Assembly (NCBI RefSeq): GCF_007280415.1
Contig: NZ_VKKU01000002.1
Span: 744,001 to 808,000, forward strand
Reading direction: 5' to 3'
Origin: Sphingorhabdus contaminans
GTDB lineage: Bacteria > Pseudomonadota > Alphaproteobacteria > Sphingomonadales > Sphingomonadaceae
Length of the DNA stretch: 64,000 nucleotides
The position numbers and the translations under genes are program-made. Positions 26,139 to 33,100 of this stretch are shown here, one piece after another. How positions within the stretch are numbered: position 1 is the first letter of the stretch; the number at the start of each line of letters is the position of its first letter. The notes under the pieces were generated by a model that worked only from the letters and a program-made list of their open reading frames with translations, did no database searches and had not been told where the DNA came from.

Positions 26139-26668
26139 TATAATACGCCAAGAATTTGATCCACGCCTGCAACCATCACGGCATCGAATGCGCGCATGAC
26201 TTTTCAAGGAAATCCAGCCTTCAATCGCAGAAGAGATTCGGCAGCAGATAAAGCTGATAATCGTCGCTGAAACGGGCGAATTTCCGGCCGTGACGGATTG
26301 TTGCAAGGCTGGGAAACATGCTTGGAGGCCCGAGCCGGAATCGAACCGGCGTGCAAGGATTTGCAGTCCTCTGCGTCACCACTCCGCCATCGGGCCCCTG
26401 TCAGCATAAAGCTTGATACAGCATCGCTGTATGTGGTGGAGGCGCGCGTCTAGCGGGTTGGGTGGATCAAATCAACCGGCAATCTGGCCTGTTGTGCCCT
26501 GATCGCCACAAGTGGCGGGAAAAAATGCGTTTTGCGGGTTCAGGTTGCGTGTTTGTCTGAATCCGGCTTGGCGATTTGTCCTATGCTGGCTAGAACCAGA
26601 ATCAAAGACTGTATTGTGTTTGCAATACAGTTGTGCCACATGGCCCGGAAAATGATGGAAATATCCTG
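26139..26668. other. Intergenic region holding tRNA-Cys
   Basis: 530 bases between the fusion-protein and PCMT-like genes. It contains only the leftward tRNA-Cys (26323-26396) and, upstream of that tRNA, the palindrome ATACAGC-ATC-GCTGTAT (26416-26432). I see no protein gene and no attachment-site-like duplication of the tRNA end. Confidence 0.6.
26323..26396 (-). tRNA. tRNA-Cys (GCA)
   Basis: Read on the minus strand, a 74-nt cloverleaf: acceptor arm GGCCCGA pairing with TCGGGCC, discriminator T and encoded CCA end; anticodon stem GAGGA/TCCTT around loop CTGCAAA, giving anticodon GCA; T-arm loop TTCGAAT between GCCGG and CCGGC. Confidence 0.95.
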
Positions 26669-27253
26669 ATGGAATCTGTGAGTTTTGAAGATATGCGGCG
26701 GGCGATGGTAGATTCCCAGCTGCGCACCAACGGTGTGACCGAGGCATGGATCCTTGGCGCGATGGGCAGTCTGCCCCGTGAGGACCATGTTCCCGCATCG
26801 CACCGCGCCACATCCTATATGGATCGTGCCATTGCGCTGGAGGACGGATCGGTTCTGAACCCGCCCTTGTCGACGGCCCTGCTGCTGCAGGCGGCCGAGG
26901 TGAAGCCAAGCGACAAGACTTTATTGATCGGCACCCCGGGCGGTTATGTGGCCGGGCTGCTTCAGAGCCATGTGGCACAATTGACCTGCGCGGCACCTGC
27001 CGACTGGGCAGCGGCGCAAAAGGATGCGCCCTTTGACCTGATCGTCATAGACGGCGCGGTCGAGGAGCTTTCCGATGCCTTTCTGGCCCTTGCCCGCGAT
27101 GGTGCGCGTATCGTCAGCGGCGTTTCCGAAGGGCCCGTCACGCGCCTTGCAACCGGAGTGGTTCTGGCCGGGAAAGTTGCCCTCAAATCCTTTATCGACA
27201 GCGAAATTGCGCCCCTTGCCGCATTCGCACGCAAGCCGGAATTCGTATTTTGA
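26669..27253 (+). CDS. Protein-L-isoaspartate O-methyltransferase-like protein
   Basis: 194 residues from the ATG at 26669. The N-terminus has the PCMT-family pattern FEDMRRAMVDSQLRTNGVTE...LPREDHVP, with PLSTALLLQAAEVKPSDKTLLIGTPGGYVAGLL in the SAM-binding position. The usual glycine loop (G-x-G-x-G-Y) appears here as GTPGGYVAGL, and the chain is shorter than full-length PCMT, so activity is uncertain. It directly precedes and overlaps (TTGA) the tolC-like gene, a pairing seen in other alphaproteobacteria as I recall. Confidence 0.75.
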   Translation: MESVSFEDMRRAMVDSQLRTNGVTEAWILGAMGSLPREDHVPASHRATSYMDRAIALEDGSVLNPPLSTALLLQAAEVKPSDKTLLIGTPGGYVAGLLQSHVAQLTCAAPADWAAAQKDAPFDLIVIDGAVEELSDAFLALARDGARIVSGVSEGPVTRLATGVVLAGKVALKSFIDSEIAPLAAFARKPEFVF

Positions 27254-28713
27254 GTCCGCGCCGTCTTCTTGTCGCGACCTTGCTCGGGTCCACCCTGTTC
27301 AGCGCCTCTGCCTCCGCAGACACGCTGCGCGATGCGCTGGTTTCAGCCTATGAAACCAACCCCAGCCTGACGGCGGCCCGTGAAGGACAAAAGGCAACCA
27401 ATGAAGGCGTGCCGCTCGCCAAGGCCAATGGCCGTCCCGATGTCACTGTCCAGCCGACCTATTTTGAAAATATCATGCAGGATGGCGGATCGTCGGTGAC
27501 ACAGGCCCGCGGTATCAACGTCAACGGCACGGTATCGGCCCCGCTTTACGCAGGCGGCGGGATCCGCAACGCGATCCGCGCTGCCGAAAACCGGGTGGAA
27601 GCCGGATTTGCAAATCTGCGCGGAACCGAAAGCGCGATTTTCTCCGCCGTTGTGGGTGCCTATATGGATGTCATCCGCGATGAATCGATTGTCGAACTGA
27701 ACCGTGCACAGGTCGGTGTATTGTCGGTCAATCTGGAAGCAACGCGCGACCGGTTTGAAATTGGTGATCTGACCCGCACCGACGTTGCCCAGTCCGAAGC
27801 CCGCCTTGCTCTTGCGACCAGCAGCCTTGAATCGGCGCGTGCGAACCTGATCCGGTCGAAAGAAATCTATATCCAGCTGGTCGGCCGCGAACCCGGGCGG
27901 CTGGAAGCCCCGCCGCCCCTGCCGAATTTGCCGGGAACGCCCGACAATGCGGTGATTGTGGCGCTGGAAAACAATCCGGACCTGATTGCGGCCCGCGAAG
28001 GTCGTGAAGCGGCGAGTTTTGACCGCCGCGCCGCCAATGCATCGCGTTTGCCGACGATCAGCGTATTTACCTCGCCATCCTACAGTAACGCGCTGAATTC
28101 GGTTTCGTCGAACATTCCGGGTTTTCAGGCGGACAACAGCTCGTTCACGGCGCAGGCCGGCGTCCGCGCGACGATACCCTTGTTCCAGGGTGGACAACCC
28201 GCCGCACAAATCCGGCAGGCACAAGCCCGGCTTGGACAGGCGCAGGAACTGGAAATCGCGGCCGAACGTGAGGTTATTGCCCAGACCCGTGCCGCCTATG
28301 CAAGCTGGAAAGCGGCACAGGACGTGATCACTGCGTCCGAGCGTGCCGTTGCCGCGAATGAATTGTCACTGGAAGGCACCCGGGCGGAAAACAGCGTCGG
28401 TAACCGCACGATTCTCGACATTTTGAATGCCGAGCAGGAATTGCTGAACAGCAAGGTGCAATTGGTAACCGCACGCCGCAATGCCTATGTTGCCGGCTTC
28501 ACATTGCTCGCCGCAATGGGCCGTGCCGAGGCCCGCGATCTGGGTCTGGAAGGCGGCGTATTGTACGATCCGGTGGCGGAATATGAAAAGGTCGACAATG
28601 CGTGGAACGACTGGGCATCGCAGCCCGATCCGACGACCAAATCGACACGCACCGTTGACACGCCAGCGCAAAAAGCAGAAATAGAGCCGATTCCGAGCCA
28701 GTTGCGGAAGTAA
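27250..28713 (+). CDS. TolC-family outer membrane channel for type I secretion
   Basis: 487 residues starting at a TTG (27250) that overlaps the previous stop. The signal peptide (LLVATLLGSTLFSASASA) is followed by two TolC-type repeats of coiled-coil helices: TLRDALVSAYETNPSLTAARE...VSAPLYAGGGIRNAIRAAE and FTAQAGVRATIPLFQGGQPAAQIRQAQ, each with the conserved P-L-(Y/F)-x-GG. ENSVGNRTILDILNAEQELL is the classic C-terminal TolC motif. With the ABC and fusion proteins 1.1 kb upstream it would complete a tripartite exporter for the RTX proteins. Confidence 0.94.
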   Translation: MSPRRLLVATLLGSTLFSASASADTLRDALVSAYETNPSLTAAREGQKATNEGVPLAKANGRPDVTVQPTYFENIMQDGGSSVTQARGINVNGTVSAPLYAGGGIRNAIRAAENRVEAGFANLRGTESAIFSAVVGAYMDVIRDESIVELNRAQVGVLSVNLEATRDRFEIGDLTRTDVAQSEARLALATSSLESARANLIRSKEIYIQLVGREPGRLEAPPPLPNLPGTPDNAVIVALENNPDLIAAREGREAASFDRRAANASRLPTISVFTSPSYSNALNSVSSNIPGFQADNSSFTAQAGVRATIPLFQGGQPAAQIRQAQARLGQAQELEIAAEREVIAQTRAAYASWKAAQDVITASERAVAANELSLEGTRAENSVGNRTILDILNAEQELLNSKVQLVTARRNAYVAGFTLLAAMGRAEARDLGLEGGVLYDPVAEYEKVDNAWNDWASQPDPTTKSTRTVDTPAQKAEIEPIPSQLRK

Positions 28714-28741
28714 AATTAACCAAGCTGTGGGGAGCTGAAAC

Positions 28742-29170
28742 ATGGCAGAAGGCCGGAACGAACCATCTATGGACGAAATTCTCTCCTCGATTAAGCGAAT
28801 CATTGCGGACGACGACCGTAGCCGTCCGGCCACCAAGCGCGCACCCAAGGCAGCCGAACCTGCCGAAGAGGATGACGAGATTCTCGAGCTGACCGAAACC
28901 GCGGCGGCCGAGACCGAAATGGACGAAGTTGAGGAAGTACTTCTGGACGACAACAAGGCCCGCAGCCTGCGGCACAGCTTTTCGGCGCTGCAGACACTTT
29001 CCGAACCCGGCGTTGCGCCGCAGATCGTCCGTTCGGGCGAAACCTCGCTTGAGGGGCTGACGCGCGACCTGCTGCGGCCCATGCTGAAGGACTGGCTCGA
29101 CACCAACCTGCCCCCGATCGTCGAAGCGATGGTCGAGCGCGAGATCAACCGTATTACCAAAAAGGGCTGA
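28742..29170 (+). CDS. popZ: PopZ-like (DUF2497) polar organising protein
   Basis: 142 residues, short for the family. The N-terminal helix EPSMDEILSSIKRIIADDD, an acidic Pro/Ala/Glu-rich disordered middle (about 30-75) and the C-terminal oligomerisation helices LTRDLLRPMLKDWLDTNLPPIVEAMVEREINRI follow the PopZ layout. PopZ forms polar condensates that anchor chromosome origins and cell-cycle factors in Caulobacter. It sits upstream of valS, as in other alphaproteobacteria, but here an amidohydrolase and a peptidase gene lie in between. Confidence 0.88.
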   Translation: MAEGRNEPSMDEILSSIKRIIADDDRSRPATKRAPKAAEPAEEDDEILELTETAAAETEMDEVEEVLLDDNKARSLRHSFSALQTLSEPGVAPQIVRSGETSLEGLTRDLLRPMLKDWLDTNLPPIVEAMVEREINRITKKG

Positions 29171-30507
29171 TGCGCGGCGCACGGCTTCTGGCGCTTTGCC
29201 TGGCGCTTAGCCCGGCGCCGGTCCTTGCCGAACAGCTTTATATCGAGGCCGGCCGACTGGTCGATGTGACCACCGGAACCGTCCGTACAGGCCAGTGCAT
29301 CCATATTGTGCGGCACTGGATCGAATCCGTCGCCCCGTGCGGAGAGACGCCCAAGGATGCACGCCGGATCGACTGGTCCAACCTGACGGTCCTGCCCGGC
29401 CTGATGGACCTGCACACGCATCTCGCCGATGCGGGTCAGAATTCGGATATCGCCCTGCCGCTTAATACCTCGCCATCGGAAACCGCGCTGATCGGTGCGC
29501 ACAACGCACGGCTAACGCTGGAGGCTGGATTTACGACGGTGCGCGATGTCGGGACCTATCGCGGGCTAACCGATGTTGTGTTGCGCAACGCGATCAATAA
29601 GGGACTTGTGCCGGGGCCGCGCATGTTTGTGGCCGGGGCCTATATCACCATCCCCAAGGGCGGGGGCGAACTGAACGGCGTTATTCCCAATGAACAGCTT
29701 CCCGAAGATATGCGGCTGGGCGTTGCCAGCACACCGGAAGAGGCGAAAGCGAAGACCGAGTTTCTGATCGCGAACGGTGCGGACTTTATCAAGACCATCG
29801 CCACCGGCGCGGTGCTGGCGATCGGCACGGAACCCGGCGAGCCTGAAATGACCGAGGCGCAGTTGCGTGCGGTGGTCGAGGCGGGCAAGGGCAAGGGGCC
29901 GGCGCGGCCGATGCGCAATGCCCCGCGCGACGCGCTGATTGTGCCGGTGCAGCCGACCGACATCTTCGTCACCGCCCACGCGCATGGCGCCCTCGGCATC
30001 AAGAGCGCAATCCGCGCGGGCGTGCGGTCGATCGAACATGCCAGCCTGATCGATGACGAGGCGCTGGCCATGGCGAAGAAGGCCGGGACCTGGCTGGTCA
30101 TGGACATCTATAACGGCGATTATATCAACGATATCGGCACCAAAGAGGGCTGGCCCGAGGAATATCTCCGCAAAAATCGCGAAACCACGGATATCCAGCG
30201 CGAAGGTTTTGCCAAGGCGGTGAAGATGGGCGTCAAGATCGCCTATGGCACCGACAGCGGCGTCTATCCCCATGGCCTGAACGCCCGCCAGTTCGCCTAT
30301 ATGGTCCGCTATGGCATGACGCCGATGCAGGCGATCCAGTCGGCCACTATCCGGGCGGCCGAACTGCTCGACAAGGATGATCATCTGGGCAGCATTGCCC
30401 CCGGCTACACCGCCGATCTGGTCGCGGTAAAGGGGGACCCGCTGACCGACATCCGCGTGCTCGAAAATGTCGCCCATGTCGTCAAGGACGGCGTGCTGGT
30501 CAAATAG
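29170..30507 (+). CDS. Secreted metal-dependent amidohydrolase (imidazolonepropionase/prolidase-like)
   Basis: 445 residues; its ATG shares one base with the popZ stop (TGATG). A signal peptide (LLALCLALSPAPVLA) precedes the TIM barrel with metal ligands GLMDLHTHLAD, a candidate carboxylated Lys in ADFIKTIATG, VTAHAHG, SIEHASLIDDE and the final Asp in YGTDSGVYPHG. Related enzymes hydrolyse Xaa-Pro or acyl dipeptides. A segment of about 25 residues (GKGPARPMRNAPRDALIVPVQ...) is inserted just before the VTAHAHG strand, where relatives usually pass straight from helix to strand. All catalytic ligands are still in frame. Confidence 0.88.
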   Translation: MRGARLLALCLALSPAPVLAEQLYIEAGRLVDVTTGTVRTGQCIHIVRHWIESVAPCGETPKDARRIDWSNLTVLPGLMDLHTHLADAGQNSDIALPLNTSPSETALIGAHNARLTLEAGFTTVRDVGTYRGLTDVVLRNAINKGLVPGPRMFVAGAYITIPKGGGELNGVIPNEQLPEDMRLGVASTPEEAKAKTEFLIANGADFIKTIATGAVLAIGTEPGEPEMTEAQLRAVVEAGKGKGPARPMRNAPRDALIVPVQPTDIFVTAHAHGALGIKSAIRAGVRSIEHASLIDDEALAMAKKAGTWLVMDIYNGDYINDIGTKEGWPEEYLRKNRETTDIQREGFAKAVKMGVKIAYGTDSGVYPHGLNARQFAYMVRYGMTPMQAIQSATIRAAELLDKDDHLGSIAPGYTADLVAVKGDPLTDIRVLENVAHVVKDGVLVK

Positions 30508-30523
30508 CAGCACATAAACAAAA

Positions 30524-30543
30524 GGGCGGGGAAAGCCCCGCCC
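30524..30543. terminator. Bidirectional intrinsic terminator
   Basis: GGGCGGGG (30524-30531), loop AAAG, CCCCGCCC (30536-30543): a perfect 8-bp GC stem. On the plus strand GTCTGTCTTTT follows; on the minus strand TTTGTTTATG follows. It ends both the popZ-amidohydrolase transcript and the small leftward gene at 30571-30642. Confidence 0.85.
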
Positions 30544-30570
30544 GTCTGTCTTTTCAGATCTGTTTTCCGG

Positions 30571-30642
30571 TTACACCATGGTGACCGAGAAAAGCAGGCT
30601 GCTCAGCGCAACGGCGCCGATAAAGCTAGCCAGTTTCTGCAT
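30571..30642 (-). CDS. 23-residue hydrophobic peptide gene
   Basis: A minus-strand frame encodes 23 residues: MQKLASFIGAV followed by ALSSLLFSVTMV, a single short membrane helix. An AAGGA motif lies seven bases before the ATG, and the frame stops 27 bases before a strong bidirectional terminator. The tidy ribosome site, terminator and hydrophobicity argue for a real small protein. No function is recognised; it is divergent from the S9 peptidase gene. Confidence 0.55.
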   Translation of the reverse strand: MQKLASFIGAVALSSLLFSVTMV

Positions 30643-30859
30643 GTTTCATTCCTTCTCATGTGCCGCGCAGCCACCAAAGTGGCCGGGTCGTCCGTTCGAA
30701 GGCATCCTTTATGTTTTTGTTATGCCGCCCAAATAGGATGTAAAAGTTAAAACTCAATTGCGTTAGTAGACATAAGAGTTGCAATTATGTAAACATAGCA
30801 TCGCTATGGGCGAGGTAATTTTCTTGCGCGCGTCCATCGGGTTGACTAGCTTGTCGGCC

Positions 30860-32911
30860 ATGAAAAAGCCCCTTTTGATCGCCGCCCTGATCGGCACCAC
30901 CGTCCTGTCCGCACCCGCCTTTGCCCGTCCCATGACGGAGACGGACCTTGCCACGATGAAGCGCCTTTCGGGGGTGACCGCCTCGCCCGACGGCACGATG
31001 GTCGCCTACCAAGTGCGCGAGACGGATCTGGCGGCGAACAAGGGCCGGACCGACCTCTATCTGCTCAGGCTCGGCACGCCCAAGGCGCAGCCTGTCCTGT
31101 TCGCATCCAAGCCCGACAAGAATGAGCATGACCCCGCCTTTGCCCCCGACGGCAAGAGCATTTTCTATATCAGCAATGAAAGCGGGTCGGACCAGATCTG
31201 GCGCTACGACCTGGCCAGCGGCACCGCCACCCAGGCGAGCAATTTCAAAGCGGATGTCAGCGGTTTCAAGATTTCGCCCGATGGCAAGAAATTCGCGGTC
31301 TGGGGCGATATCGCGCGGGACTGCATGGAATTTGGCTGCGAAAAGGATGGTGACAGGTCGAAACCGGGCCCCGGCACCGGCCGCGAATATGACCAGCTGA
31401 TGGTCCGCCACTGGGACGCATGGGAAACCCCCGGCAATTACAGCCGCATCTTCACCGTGGTGCTGGGTGCCGATAACAAGTTGGGCACATTGGGTGAGGC
31501 CATGGACGGCGATCTGGTCGGCGACGCCCCGTCCAAACCCTTCGGCGGCGCAGAAGAGGTGAGCTGGGCCGCCGACAGCAGCGGCATCGCCTTTGCCCTG
31601 CGCGAGGCCGACGCCAATGAAGCCAAATCCACCAATCTCGATATTTACGGCGCATCGCTGAAATCAAAGGAAGTGGTCAACCTGACCGCGGACAATGCCG
31701 GAACCGATACCACCCCTGCCGCATCGCCGGATGGCAAATGGCTGGCATGGACGTCGATGGCCCGCGCCACCTATGAAGCCGACCGGCTGGTCATCAAGTT
31801 GATGGACCTGAAAAGCGGCAAGGTCACCGCGCTGACCGACGCCTGGGACCGTTCCGTTGGCTCGCTGGCCTGGGCGCCCGACAGCAAGAGCCTGCTGGTC
31901 ACCGCGCAGGATACGCTGGAAACTCCGCTTTTCCGCGTCGACCTGAAGGGCAAGGTGACCCGCCTGACCGAACGCGGCAATATCGCGGAGGTCGTGCCGC
32001 TGAAAAATGGCGGCGTGGTCTATGCGATCAACAGCATTTCCGGGCCGTCTGACCTTGTCCTGATGGACGCCAAGGGCAAGACGACACGGCTGACCAACGT
32101 CAATGCCGAGGTCTTTTCCACGCTCGACCCGGTCAATTATCAGAAATTTGATTTTGCCGGGGCCAATGGCGAACAGGTGTTCGGCCAGATCGTCAAACCG
32201 CAAAATGCGACCGGAAAGCTGCCCGTCCTGCTTCTGGTGCATGGCGGCCCGCAAAGCTCGTTCAACAATAGCTGGTCCTATCGCTGGAACCCTGCCGTCA
32301 TGGCGTCGCAGGGCTATGCCGTGGTCACCATCGATTTCCACGGCTCCACCGGATATGGCCAGAAATTCACCGACAGCATCAACAAGAACTGGGGCGGCTG
32401 GCCGCTGGAAGATTTGCAGAAGGGCATGGCCGCGGTCGGCAAGATCGACAGCCAGCTTGATACCGCCAATGCCTGCGCGCTTGGCGGGTCCTATGGCGGC
32501 TATATGATGAACTGGATCGCCGGCAACTGGCCCGACCGGTTCAAATGCCTTGTCACCCATGCCGGCATTTTCGACCTGCGCGCCATGGCCTATGAGACCG
32601 AGGAATTATGGTTCGACCAGTGGGATAATGGCGGACCGTGGACCACGCGCACCGATGCCGAAAAATGGAATCCGGTGAACCATGTCGCGAAATGGAAAAC
32701 CCCCACGCTGGTAATCCATGGCGAAAAGGATTACCGCATCCCCTATTCGCAAAGCCTCGCCGCCTTCACCGCGTTGCAGCAGCAGGGCGTGGAATCCAAA
32801 CTGCTTGTCTTCCCGGACGAGAACCACTGGATATTGAAACCCAAAAATTCGATCCAGTGGCACCAGACTGTTTTCAAATGGGTCGATAAGCACCTGAAAC
32901 CTGCCAAGTAA
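30860..32911 (+). CDS. S9-family prolyl-oligopeptidase/acylaminoacyl-peptidase-like enzyme
   Basis: 683 residues from the ATG at 30860, where a signal peptide begins (KKPLLIAALIGTTVLSAPAFA). The N-terminal beta-propeller has repeated S-P/A-D-G-K motifs (ISPDGKKFAVWGD, ASPDGKWLAW). The C-terminal alpha/beta-hydrolase has the nucleophile in GGSYGGYM near residue 542, the Asp in GEKDYRIP near 622 and the His in DENHW near 654. It removes dipeptides or acyl-amino acids in the periplasm. It is the third exported peptidase in the window. Confidence 0.94.
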   Translation: MKKPLLIAALIGTTVLSAPAFARPMTETDLATMKRLSGVTASPDGTMVAYQVRETDLAANKGRTDLYLLRLGTPKAQPVLFASKPDKNEHDPAFAPDGKSIFYISNESGSDQIWRYDLASGTATQASNFKADVSGFKISPDGKKFAVWGDIARDCMEFGCEKDGDRSKPGPGTGREYDQLMVRHWDAWETPGNYSRIFTVVLGADNKLGTLGEAMDGDLVGDAPSKPFGGAEEVSWAADSSGIAFALREADANEAKSTNLDIYGASLKSKEVVNLTADNAGTDTTPAASPDGKWLAWTSMARATYEADRLVIKLMDLKSGKVTALTDAWDRSVGSLAWAPDSKSLLVTAQDTLETPLFRVDLKGKVTRLTERGNIAEVVPLKNGGVVYAINSISGPSDLVLMDAKGKTTRLTNVNAEVFSTLDPVNYQKFDFAGANGEQVFGQIVKPQNATGKLPVLLLVHGGPQSSFNNSWSYRWNPAVMASQGYAVVTIDFHGSTGYGQKFTDSINKNWGGWPLEDLQKGMAAVGKIDSQLDTANACALGGSYGGYMMNWIAGNWPDRFKCLVTHAGIFDLRAMAYETEELWFDQWDNGGPWTTRTDAEKWNPVNHVAKWKTPTLVIHGEKDYRIPYSQSLAAFTALQQQGVESKLLVFPDENHWILKPKNSIQWHQTVFKWVDKHLKPAK

Positions 32912-32935
32912 GGCGCGCGCAGCAGGCATCATCAT

Positions 32936-33015
32936 CTCACACGAAGACACGAAGGCACGAAGAAGAACGACAAGCTTTCCTTCTTAACCTTTGTGCCTAT
33001 GTGCCTTTGTGCGAG
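32936..33015. repeat. 80-base imperfect inverted repeat (REP-like hairpin)
   Basis: The left arm has CAC(G)AAG-type heptamers (CACGAAGACACGAAGGCACGAAG) and the right arm CTTTGTGCCTATGTGCCTTTGTG. Nearly every difference from perfect pairing is a G opposite U, so the transcript of this strand would fold much better than its complement. It sits between the S9 peptidase and valS. Confidence 0.6.
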
Positions 33016-33100
33016 ACCCGGATAAAGCGTCGCGCTTGCCTTTGCTGCTTTACATCTGAAAACCTTGCCCAAATGCGCGCGCGCTGGCAAAGGCAGCGGC

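Noticed and set aside
26323-26396. tRNA-Cys as an integration site for a mobile element
   Set aside because: No integrase gene nearby and no second copy of the tRNA 3' end seen in the window.
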